Positions 1 through 6,365 of a DNA stretch of 14,659 bases are shown one piece after another. The notes below the pieces were generated by a model, which saw only the letters and a list, made by a program, of their open reading frames with translations, made no database searches and was not told the origin of the DNA. Position 1 is the stretch's first letter, and every line of letters starts with the position of its first letter. Origin of the DNA: an uncultured Clostridia bacterium (GTDB taxonomy: Bacteria > Bacillota > Clostridia > TANB77 > CAG-508); contig CALXJN010000112.1 of assembly GCA_944388635.1 (NCBI GenBank), positions 1 to 14,659 on the forward strand, written 5' to 3'. A program made the translations under genes and the position numbers.

Positions 1-309
1 ATAAATTATATGACACCTAAGTATTTAGAATTATTTATTTATAAACCAGGTACAACTTCATACTTAAATGGATACTGGTTGGCATCACGTTGTACGAGTT
101 ATAATGATAGGTATATATATTTTAGAATTAGCAGTGTAGAGAAAGGAAAAACTAGTGCGGGATCATTGTATTACAATGATAATGATTATAATGGTAATGG
201 ATATTCATATGCAATTAGACCTTTAGTTGAAATTAACTTATCTAAAGTAAATATAGGAGCAACAGGTTCTGGAACATCTTCAGACCCATATAGCATTACA
301 GCAAAATAA
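1..309 (+). CDS. C-terminal fragment of a surface or prepilin-like protein (DUF6273-like domain), 5' partial
   Basis: The reading frame is open from the first base of the window, so the gene starts upstream; an internal ATG at 10 has no ribosome binding site before it. About 102 residues are visible, ending at a TAA at 307-309. The segment YWLASR, then alternating Tyr/Ser/Asn-rich stretches, then YAIRPLVEI and a final GSGTSSDPY motif resemble the C-terminal domain that clostridial prepilin-type and secreted proteins often carry (DUF6273 or C-type-lectin-like fold, usually read as WLxS...xxRPxxxL). That family assignment is from memory of the pattern. The product is probably displayed outside the cell, but the signal peptide or prepilin leader would be off the window. 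A prepilin-like gene also lies at 7363. No T-run terminator follows directly; the quasi-palindrome at 324-540 begins 15 bp after the stop. Confidence 0.55.
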   Translation: MNYMTPKYLELFIYKPGTTSYLNGYWLASRCTSYNDRYIYFRISSVEKGKTSAGSLYYNDNDYNGNGYSYAIRPLVEINLSKVNIGATGSGTSSDPYSITAK

Positions 310-323
310 AAGACAAAAATATT

Positions 324-540
324 AAGGCCAAGTAAATATATTAAAATTTATGAACATTTGTGACTGTGAAATTTTGAAGGCTATAAATTCTTGCTCAAAT
401 AAATGAGGGATGTTCACGTAGATTTTGCAAAGCAAAATCTTACAAAGTGAAAGAGGCTCATTTATTTGAGCTTAGAATTTAAGCATGAAAAATTGAAACC
501 TAACAAATGAGAATAAATTTTAAATATATTTACTTGGCTT
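324..540. repeat. Long quasi-palindromic element, copy 1
   Basis: This ~217-bp segment folds onto itself along its whole length. The centre is GATTTTGC-AAA-GCAAAATC (421-439). Farther out are CTCAAATAAATGAG/CTCATTTATTTGAG, and the ends are GCCAAGTAAATATATT (from 328) against its complement ending near 538. It is inverted relative to copy 2 at 2105-2318. The cores (~180 bp) differ at about nine positions, but the outermost ~17 bp of the arms have a different sequence in each copy while still pairing within each copy. It has no coding potential. It could be a MITE-like or REP-like element, a long hairpin terminator, or a structured RNA. Confidence 0.85.
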
Positions 541-550
541 TCTCTTTATC

Positions 551-620
551 TATTATATAATAAAAAATTATTATATAATAAAAAGAGCACAAAGTTTTTC
601 TATCTATTATATAATAAAAA
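551..620. repeat. Three copies of an AT palindrome spaced in multiples of 18 bp
   Basis: The 16-mer TATTATATAATAAAAA occurs at 551-566, 569-584 and 605-620, so starts are 18 and 36 bp apart (one 18-bp step is skipped). Each copy contains the self-complementary 14-mer TTATTATATAATAA, and the first and third share the longer context TATCTATTATATAATAAAAA. The array lies between the quasi-palindrome and the ATPase promoter. It may be a decayed tandem repeat or an array of protein-binding sites; the sequence alone cannot decide. Confidence 0.6.
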
Positions 621-722
621 GTAGACCCGGAGTATTTTTTATTAGAACCATCTTTTTTAACAACTCATAACCAAAATGTGTAAGATACGACAAAAAGTCG
701 TTAGGAAAATGTGAAACTTTGC

Positions 723-762
723 ACAAAAGTCCTTTGACTTTTGTACGTAATAATGCTATAAT
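723..762 (+). promoter_or_regulatory. Sigma-A promoter of the ATPase gene with a dyad over its -35 box
   Basis: TTGACT (734-739), a 17-bp spacer and TATAAT (757-762) with an extended -10 TG at 754-755 make a near-consensus promoter 31 bp before the ATPase ATG. A perfect 9-bp inverted repeat, ACAAAAGTC-CTTT-GACTTTTGT (723-744), covers the -35 box and could be an operator. A second small hairpin, CGAC-AAAAA-GTCG, lies near 688-700. Confidence 0.75.
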
Positions 763-793
763 ATATATACCCCAAAGCTAAGGATGTGATTAT

Positions 794-2101
794 ATGTATA
801 GAGAAAAAATAGAAGAATTAAAAAAATGGAAAAACTCAGAAACCAGAAAGCCACTAATAATCAGAGGTGCAAGACAAGTTGGAAAAACATGGCTAATGAA
901 GGAGTTTGGAGAAAAATATTATCAAAAATGTGCATATATTAATTTTGATGATAATTCAAGGATGAATAAACTTTTCGAAGAAGATTTTGACATAGATAGA
1001 ATAATACAAGGGCTAAAAATAGAATCTGGTGTAAAGATAGAAGCAGAAAATACTTTAATAATTCTAGATGAAATACAAGAAACGCCAAAGGCATTAAAAG
1101 CATTAAAATATTTTTGTGAAAATGCAAGAGAATACCACATAATATCAGCAGGTTCTCTTTTAGGAGTGGCAATACATGAAGGAACATCATTTCCAGTTGG
1201 CAAAGTAGATTTCCTAGATTTGACACCGCTTAGCTTTTTTGAATTTTTAGAAGCATTAGGAGAAAATGAATTATTGAAATTATTAAAAAGTAATGATTTT
1301 GATATGATTACTGTATTTGAAACAAAATTAAAAGAATATCTAAAAATATATTATTATGTTGGCGGGATGCCAGAAGTAGTTAATGCATATATAGAACACA
1401 AAGACTTAAATGAAACTAGAAAAATACAGAAAAAACTATTAGATGCATATGAACAAGATTTTTCAAAACATGCTCCAACTAATATTGTACCAAGAATTAG
1501 ACAACTATGGAATAATATACCAACACAGCTTGCAAAAGAAAATAAAAAATTTATATATGGATTGATAAGAGAAGGAGCAAGAGCTAGAGAATATGAAATA
1601 GCATTATCATGGCTCATAGACTGTGGGTTAATTTATCAAGTAAATAGAGTAAATACAGCAAAAATACCATTATCAGCATATCAAGATTTCAATGCATTTA
1701 AGTTATACTTGTTAGACGTTGGACTATTAACTGCAATGGCTGGAGTAGATGCTAAAACATTATTAGAAGGAAACGAAGTATTTCAAGAATTTAAAGGCAG
1801 TTTAACAGAACAATATGTTTTATGCCAAATAAAAGAATGTACAAATTTAGATACTTTTTATTGGTCATCTGATACAGGAACAGCTGAAATAGACTTCATA
1901 ACACAAATAGATGGTAATAATGTCCCTATAGAAGTAAAGGCAAATGAAAACTTACAGTCTAAAAGTTTAAAATCATTTGTACAAAAATATAACACAAAAA
2001 TTAATGTAAGAACCTCTATGTCTAGTTACAGAAAAGAAGAATGGCTTATAAACATACCATTATATAGCATAGGAAATATAGAAAAAATAATTGCAAACTA
2101 A
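794..2101 (+). CDS. AAA+ ATPase with C-terminal DUF4143 domain
   Basis: The 435-residue protein matches the COG1373-type ATPase family common in gut Clostridia and archaea. The N-terminal half is an AAA+ domain: Walker A GARQVGKT at residues 25-32, Walker B LIILDEIQ at 88-95, and a sensor-like SAGSLLG near 118-124. The C-terminal half matches DUF4143; near its end it carries TEQYVLCQI, AEIDF and PIEVKA, the spacing and residues (E, D, E-x-K) of a PD-(D/E)xK nuclease-like fold, though activity is unproven. No membrane segment is evident, so it is probably cytoplasmic. The cellular role of this family is not established; links to mobile DNA or stress have been suggested. The ATG at 794 follows an AAGGA-type site. 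The gene has its own promoter and is bracketed by two inverted quasi-palindromes, so it may be a self-contained unit that moves or flips. Confidence 0.9.
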   Translation: MYREKIEELKKWKNSETRKPLIIRGARQVGKTWLMKEFGEKYYQKCAYINFDDNSRMNKLFEEDFDIDRIIQGLKIESGVKIEAENTLIILDEIQETPKALKALKYFCENAREYHIISAGSLLGVAIHEGTSFPVGKVDFLDLTPLSFFEFLEALGENELLKLLKSNDFDMITVFETKLKEYLKIYYYVGGMPEVVNAYIEHKDLNETRKIQKKLLDAYEQDFSKHAPTNIVPRIRQLWNNIPTQLAKENKKFIYGLIREGARAREYEIALSWLIDCGLIYQVNRVNTAKIPLSAYQDFNAFKLYLLDVGLLTAMAGVDAKTLLEGNEVFQEFKGSLTEQYVLCQIKECTNLDTFYWSSDTGTAEIDFITQIDGNNVPIEVKANENLQSKSLKSFVQKYNTKINVRTSMSSYRKEEWLINIPLYSIGNIEKIIAN

Positions 2102-2104
2102 AAA

Positions 2105-2318
2105 CCCTAACGAATATAACTAAAATTTATTCTCATTTGCTAGGTTTCAATTTTTCATGCTTAAATTCTAAACTAAAATAAATGAGCCTCTTTCACTTTG
2201 TAAGATTTTGCTTTGCAAAATCTACGTGAACATCCCTCATTTATTTTAGCAAGAAATTATAGCATTCAAAATTTCACAGGCGCAAATGTTCATAAATTTT
2301 TAGTTATATTCGTTAAGG
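2105..2318. repeat. Long quasi-palindromic element, copy 2 (inverted relative to copy 1)
   Basis: This ~214-bp hairpin-forming segment begins 3 bp after the ATPase stop. It has the same centre (GATTTTGC-TTT-GCAAAATC) and the same core as copy 1 read on the other strand. The outer stem is TAACGAATATAACT against AGTTATATTCGTTA, quite unlike copy 1's outer stem yet still paired. In the inner stem, copy 1's C-G pair (CTCAAAT/ATTTGAG) is A-T here (CTAAAAT/ATTTTAG), a matched change on both arms. A long T-run (2331-2340) follows, so the transcript could end here as a large terminator hairpin. Confidence 0.85.
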
Positions 2319-2357
2319 TCATATTTTTATCTTTTTTTTTCCATTTCTCAAAAACTC

Positions 2358-2387
2358 TTGAAAAATATATACATAATGATATATAAT
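2358..2387 (+). promoter_or_regulatory. Sigma-A promoter of the deoD-ppaC-pgi unit
   Basis: TTGAAA (2358-2363), an 18-bp spacer and TATAAT (2382-2387) lie 38 bp before the deoD start. The next genes follow with 22- and 35-bp gaps and no terminator between them, so this promoter probably serves all three. Confidence 0.65.
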
Positions 2388-2424
2388 ATGTGCATATTAA
2401 CAAAAGAAAGGAGTTTGATTTCTT

Positions 2425-3148
2425 TTGACACCACATAACGAAGCAGAAAAAGGCGAAATTGCCAAAACAGTTATCATGACAGGAGATCCACTTAGAGCAA
2501 AACTTATAGCAGAAAACTACCTAGAAGATTATAAACTTGTAAACACAATAAGAGGGATGTACTGCTATACAGGAATGTACAAAGGGAAAAGAATATCTAT
2601 CATGGCACATGGTATGGGCATACCAAGCATGGGAATATATTCGTATGAACTATATCACTTCTATGATGTAGAAAACATAATACGAATTGGCTCATGTGGA
2701 GCATTTTCAGACAAACTAAACCTATATGACATAATATTAGTTGATAAATCATATACAGAAAGCAACTATGCTTATACATTTGACAGTAAGAAATGCAACA
2801 TAGCAATATCTGAACGGAAGCTTAAATAACGCTATTGAAGAAACAGCAAAAGAAGAAAAAATAGCTTATGTCAAGGGTACAGTGCTTTGCAATGAATGCT
2901 TTGACTTATATCTACCAGACAAAGAAGCAGTAATAAAACGTGCACCAAAAGATATAGAGCTAATCGCATCAGAAATGGAGTCATTTGCACTATTCTATAA
3001 TGCTGAAAGAGAAGGAAAAAAGGCAGCTTGCATTTTAACAGTAACAGATGTACCAAAAGAAAAGCAAGGTGTAAGTGCAGAAGATAGACAAACCTCATTA
3101 GATAAAATGATAAAACTAGCACTAGAGACAGTAACAAAAATCAAATAA
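2425..3148 (+). pseudogene. deoD: Purine-nucleoside phosphorylase DeoD, frame-shifted
   Basis: DeoD splits purine nucleosides with phosphate into base and (deoxy)ribose-1-phosphate in the cytoplasmic salvage pathway. The first frame (2425-2829) reads TPHNEAEKGEIAKT, then GDPLRAK with the phosphate-binding Arg, then RIGSCGA; the second frame (from about 2810 to 3148) carries the EMESF nucleoside-binding motif, TVTD with the expected catalytic Asp, and DRQTS. The frames join near 2811-2818. The span is 724 nt, one base over a multiple of three: dropping one base gives 240 aa, and restoring two A's in the GAAC at 2812-2815 would read SENGSLNN. Either gives the usual family length, and no conserved motif is lost. 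The start is a TTG 11 nt after AAAGGAG. As written, the protein ends after 134 residues without its active-site Asp. This may be true inactivation or a consensus error. Confidence 0.85.
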
Positions 3149-3170
3149 TATAGAAAGGAAAGAAATAAAA

Positions 3171-4094
3171 ATGGAAAAAGTATTTATTTTCGGACACAAA
3201 AGTCCAGACACAGACACAATTACATCAAGCATTGTAATGGAAAATTTAGAAAGAAAAATGGGAAACACAGGAGCTAAAGCATACAGACTTGGAAAAGTAA
3301 ACAAAGAAACAGAATTTATATTAAACTATTTTAAATTAGAAGCACCAGAGCTATTAGAAAAAATAGAAGAAAAAGCAAATGTAATTTTAGTAGACCACAA
3401 TAGTTTTGCACAAAGTGTAGACGGAATAGAAAAAGCAAATATTTTAAAAGTAGTAGACCACCATTGTATATCAGGCTTTGAAACATCAACACCATTATTC
3501 TACATAGCAGAACCAGTAGGTTGTACAGCTACAATACTTTACGAATTATATATGATGAATAAAATAGAAATAGAAAAAGCAATTGCAGGACTTATGCTAA
3601 GTGCAATAATTTCAGATACATTATTATTCAAATCTCCTACATGTACAGAAAAGGATAAAGAAGTAGCAAAAGAACTTGCAAAAATCGCAGATATAGACAT
3701 AGAAAAATACGGAATGGAAATGCTAAAAGCAGGAACAGACTTAAGTGATTTTACAGCAGAAGAATTAATAAACTTAGATTCAAAAGAATTTGAAGCAAAT
3801 GGAATGAAATTCCAAGTTGCACAAGTTAATACAGCTTGCATAGAGGATGTATTAAAAGGAAAAGAAGAAATAGAAAATGCAATAAACGCATTTATAAAAG
3901 CAAATAATATAGATTTATTCTTATTTGCAATTACAGATATAATTAATAGCAATTCTGAGGCAATAGTACTTGGAAATAAGAAGGAAATCGCAGAAAAAGC
4001 GTTTAATGTAAAATTAGAAGATAATAGAGCATTTTTACCTGGGGTAGTTTCTAGAAAGAAACAAATTATACCAGTAATTAAAGAGAATGCATAG
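3171..4094 (+). CDS. ppaC: Manganese-dependent inorganic pyrophosphatase (family II)
   Basis: The enzyme hydrolyses pyrophosphate to two phosphates in the cytoplasm, pulling biosynthetic reactions forward. The 307-residue protein has the DHH-DHHA2 architecture. Visible metal ligands are H9, D13 and D15 in GHKSPDTDT, D75 and H76 in VDHN, D96-H97-H98 in VVDHH, and D149 in IISDT. The C-terminal substrate-binding motif SRKKQ is at residues 294-298. These positions match those known for the Bacillus enzyme almost residue for residue, so it should be active. There is no CBS-domain insert, so it is the unregulated short form. A GAAAGGAAAG site precedes the ATG, and the gene begins 22 bp after the deoD stop, suggesting co-transcription with the phosphorylase and with pgi downstream. 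Confidence 0.97.
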   Translation: MEKVFIFGHKSPDTDTITSSIVMENLERKMGNTGAKAYRLGKVNKETEFILNYFKLEAPELLEKIEEKANVILVDHNSFAQSVDGIEKANILKVVDHHCISGFETSTPLFYIAEPVGCTATILYELYMMNKIEIEKAIAGLMLSAIISDTLLFKSPTCTEKDKEVAKELAKIADIDIEKYGMEMLKAGTDLSDFTAEELINLDSKEFEANGMKFQVAQVNTACIEDVLKGKEEIENAINAFIKANNIDLFLFAITDIINSNSEAIVLGNKKEIAEKAFNVKLEDNRAFLPGVVSRKKQIIPVIKENA

Positions 4095-4129
4095 AGGATA
4101 AACTTTAGGATAAGTAGGAGGTAAACAAA

Positions 4130-5437
4130 ATGTCAAATATAAAAGTAAATTTGGAAAATACAAGCCTAAGTATGGATGAGATATTAAGCTATAAAGAAGA
4201 AGTTGCTGAAATTAATAAAATTTTACGCAAAGATCCAAATAATGAAAATAATTTTTTAGGCTGGATAGAACTTCCAACTAATTATGATAGAGTAGAATTT
4301 AAAAGAATAAAACAAGCAGCAAAAAAAATTAAAGAAAATTCAGAAGTATTTGTTTGCATAGGAATAGGAGGTTCATACCTAGGAGCAAGAGCGGTTATAG
4401 AAGCTCTAACAAATTCTTTTTATAACTATGCAAAAAGAGAAACACCACAAATACTTTATGCAGGAAACAATATAAGTCCTAACTATATTTCAGATATGAT
4501 AGAATTAATTGGAGATAGAGATTTTTCTATTAATGTAATATCAAAATCAGGAACTACAACGGAACCAGCAATAGCATTTAGAATATTTAGAGAAATACTA
4601 GAAAATAAATACGGAATAGAAGAAGCAAGAAAAAGAATATATGTTACAACAGATAAAGCAAAAGGAGCCTTAAAAGAATTATCAGATGAAGAAGGATATG
4701 AGACATTTGTTGTACCAGATAATATTGGTGGTAGATATTCAGTACTTACAGCAGTAGGACTTTTACCAATTGCAGTTGCAGGAATTGATATAGATAAATT
4801 AATGCAAGGTGCAAAAGAAGCACAAGATAAATATACAGATAGCAACCTAAAATATAATGAATGCTACCAATATGCAGTTGCAAGAAACTTACTTTATAGA
4901 ACAGATAAAAATATTGAAATATTAGTTAACTATGAACCAAAAATGCATTATTTCACAGAATGGTGGAAGCAATTATTTGGTGAAAGTGAAGGAAAAAACG
5001 GAAAAGGAATATTCCCAGCAGGAGTAGACTTTACAACAGATTTACATTCTATGGGACAATATATCCAAGACGGAAGAAGAAATCTTTTTGAAACAGTGAT
5101 AAATATTGAAAAAACATCAGCTGATTTCACAATAAAAGAAGAAGCAGACAATTTAGACGGATTAAATTATTTAGCAGGAAAAACAATGGATTTCGTAAAC
5201 AAAAAGGCAATGGAAGGAACAATGAAAGCACATGTAGACGGAAGAGTTCCAAACATCCTAATAAATGTAGAAAACTTAAGTGAAGAAACAATGGGACATC
5301 TAATTTATTTCTTTGAACTTGCATGCGCAATGTCTGGAAATATACTTGGAGTAAATCCATTTAATCAACCAGGAGTAGAAGAGTATAAGAAAAATATGTT
5401 CAAATTACTCGGAAAACCAGGTTACGAAAATAAATAA
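4130..5437 (+). CDS. pgi: Glucose-6-phosphate isomerase
   Basis: The enzyme interconverts glucose-6-phosphate and fructose-6-phosphate in glycolysis and gluconeogenesis. The 435-residue protein is the short bacterial form (about 430-450 aa). Visible motifs are CIGIGGSYLGARAV near residues 76-89, the phosphate-binding SKSGTTTE near 138-145, GGRYSVLTAVGLLP near 200-215, GESEGKNGKG near 284-293 with the catalytic-region Glu, and DLHSMGQYIQDG near 304-315. A strong AGGAGGT site lies just before the ATG. It is the last gene of the apparent deoD-ppaC-pgi unit, 35 bp after ppaC. No ordinary U-tailed terminator follows; the palindromic element at 5450-5597 begins 12 bp after the stop and may end transcription, since the next gene is convergent. 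Confidence 0.97.
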   Translation: MSNIKVNLENTSLSMDEILSYKEEVAEINKILRKDPNNENNFLGWIELPTNYDRVEFKRIKQAAKKIKENSEVFVCIGIGGSYLGARAVIEALTNSFYNYAKRETPQILYAGNNISPNYISDMIELIGDRDFSINVISKSGTTTEPAIAFRIFREILENKYGIEEARKRIYVTTDKAKGALKELSDEEGYETFVVPDNIGGRYSVLTAVGLLPIAVAGIDIDKLMQGAKEAQDKYTDSNLKYNECYQYAVARNLLYRTDKNIEILVNYEPKMHYFTEWWKQLFGESEGKNGKGIFPAGVDFTTDLHSMGQYIQDGRRNLFETVINIEKTSADFTIKEEADNLDGLNYLAGKTMDFVNKKAMEGTMKAHVDGRVPNILINVENLSEETMGHLIYFFELACAMSGNILGVNPFNQPGVEEYKKNMFKLLGKPGYENK

Positions 5438-5449
5438 AAATTGTGCAAA

Positions 5450-5597
5450 AAAGGAAAGGAAATATTGAATTTTGCCGTTACCCTTGCTGGGCAAAACTTC
5501 TGAATAAATTTATAGGAAGTTTTGCCCATTCGCCGTCGCTTTCAGCTCCGTTATTCGCTACGCGGGTACACTTAAAATTAAATATTTCCTTTCCTTT
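5450..5597. repeat. Second palindromic element, between convergent genes
   Basis: A 24-bp inverted repeat with one mismatch (left arm 5450-5473 beginning AAAGGAAAGGAAATATT, right arm 5574-5597) encloses a sequence clearly richer in G+C than its surroundings. Inside is a perfect 12-bp stem, GGGCAAAACTTC (5489-5500) against GAAGTTTTGCCC (5516-5527), and a GTTACCC/GGGTAC pairing just inside the outer arms. The base composition contrast and terminal inverted repeats suggest a small non-autonomous mobile element (MITE-like). It may also act as a two-way terminator. An 85-codon open frame crosses it (5443-5700) but looks spurious. Confidence 0.7.
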
Positions 5598-5620
5598 TAT
5601 CTTAAAATTTGAAATTTATT

Positions 5621-5797
5621 TTATCTTTCATCCTCATCTAAATACTCGTAGCTTCCGCACATTGATTCATCAGGAGTACAAGTCTCACAATCATCTATAG
5701 GTTCAACAGTAATTTGATTTAGTGTACATAAACTTTCATCAGTATTATTATATCTACAACTTGTTACTGTACAATTAATTTTTTGATTTTTTTCCAT
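5621..5797 (-). CDS. DUF1540 domain small cysteine-rich protein
   Basis: This 58-residue reading frame starts at the ATG complementary to 5795-5797, with a perfect AGGAGG (complement of 5806-5811) eight bases upstream, and ends at TAA (complement of 5621-5623). The product carries six cysteines at residues 9, 14, 24, 37, 40 and 47 in the order C-T-V-T-S-C-R-Y-N, C-T-L-N-Q-I-T-V, C-E-T-C. This is the DUF1540 pattern (CxVxxCxYN...CxAxxIxV...CxTC) of short clostridial proteins, whose function is unknown; the cysteines suggest metal binding. The tail is acidic (LDEDER). It converges on pgi across the palindromic element. Its promoter should lie in 5812-5950, where I see no consensus -35/-10 pair, so a minor sigma factor is possible. 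Confidence 0.88.
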   Translation of the reverse strand: MEKNQKINCTVTSCRYNNTDESLCTLNQITVEPIDDCETCTPDESMCGSYEYLDEDER

Positions 5798-5811
5798 TTC
5801 AATTACCTCCT

Positions 5812-5999
5812 AAAAATTATTATTTACTTTTCTTAAGAAAATATATCTATCAAAATAAAGTTTATTTGAGAAATTTTGCTTTGGAAAAGTTTAGAAAAAA
5901 TTATTTAAGAAAAATAAATAAAAAATGTTTTATTTTAAATTGTTTTGTGATAGAATAATATCGAAAGTTAGATATAAATAAAAAAATACGGAGGTAAAA
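5812..5999. promoter_or_regulatory. Divergent intergenic region of the DUF1540 and mini zinc-ribbon/HTH genes
   Basis: This stretch separates two divergent small genes. It contains a perfect 14-bp palindrome, TTTTCTTAAGAAAA (5828-5841), near the DUF1540 side, which could be a regulator site. For the rightward gene, TAGAAT (5951-5956) with an extended TG at 5948-5949 is a plausible -10, but its -35 region is poor. GGAGG (5990-5994) is the ribosome binding site for the ATG at 6000. Confidence 0.35.
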
Positions 6000-6224
6000 A
6001 TGGAATTTAAAAGATGTGCACGTTGTGGTTGCTTTTTTGTAACAGAAGGAGATGTTTGTAGTAGTTGTGCTCCAAAGGATAGACTAGATATGTCTAAAGT
6101 TAAAAATTATTTTGAAGAAAATTCAGATTATTCCATAAATAATATCTCTGCAAGTACAGGAATAAGTGAAAAAAACATATCAAGATATTTAAATAATCAA
6201 GATTTTCCCAAAATGAGTTTTTAG
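6000..6224 (+). CDS. Mini zinc-ribbon plus helix-turn-helix protein (YvyF/TIGR03826-like)
   Basis: The 74-residue protein begins with a zinc-ribbon knuckle pair, C6-x2-C9 and C20-x2-C23 (CARCGCFF...CSSC). A helix-turn-helix-like segment follows at about residues 45-66 (INNISASTGISEKNISRYL). The order resembles the N-terminal half of the flagellar-operon protein YvyF (TIGR03826), but the gene is short and has no flagellar neighbours, so a flagellar role is not supported. It could be a small DNA-binding regulator or an adaptor. GGAGG sits six bases before the ATG. The gene ends at a TAG at 6222-6224, and the following intergenic stretch holds the folded sequence described at 6249-6351. Confidence 0.7.
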   Translation: MEFKRCARCGCFFVTEGDVCSSCAPKDRLDMSKVKNYFEENSDYSINNISASTGISEKNISRYLNNQDFPKMSF

Positions 6225-6248
6225 TAAGTTTGCTATTTGGGAAGCTTC

Positions 6249-6351
6249 TGTTGTCAATGGGGACTCATCTAGTTTGACAACACGGTCATTTTAGATGCGT
6301 CCCAAGTGGCAAAATCACACAAACTTTCCGCTATTCTTTTTGGGACACATC
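6249..6351. other. Structured REP-like intergenic sequence with possible pseudoknot
   Basis: Three interlocking pairings are visible. Stem A is TGTTGTCAA (6249-6257) with TTGACAACA (6274-6282), 9 bp. Its loop carries GGGACTCATCTA (6260-6271), which can pair with TAGATGCGTCCC (6292-6303), 11 of 12 bp, giving an H-type pseudoknot. The same GATGCGTCCC can instead pair with GGGACACATC (6342-6351). The GGGGAC/GTCCC ends recall REP-like palindromes linked to RAYT transposases in Clostridia (from memory). It lies between two convergent genes, so it may also serve as a terminator. Confidence 0.55.
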
Positions 6352-6365
6352 ATCTTAGAAAACAC

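Noticed and set aside
324..620. CRISPR-like or tandem coding repeat
   Set aside because: The repeats are self-complementary with no regular unique spacers, and no cas genes are present.
922..1203. Minus-strand open frames inside the ATPase, ppaC, pgi, sigE and purF genes
   Set aside because: They are antisense shadows of strongly supported genes, with low-complexity hydrophobic translations and no ribosome binding sites.
2805..2830. Programmed ribosomal frameshift in deoD
   Set aside because: No slippery heptamer, strong pause codon or stimulatory structure is visible, and deoD is not known to use frameshifting.
5443..5700. 85-codon plus-strand open frame after pgi
   Set aside because: It has no usable ribosome binding site, runs through the palindromic element, and lies opposite the well-supported DUF1540 gene.
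6000..6224. Flagellar operon assignment for the zinc-ribbon/HTH gene
   Set aside because: Only the N-terminal pattern resembles YvyF; the length is half, and no flagellar gene is nearby.
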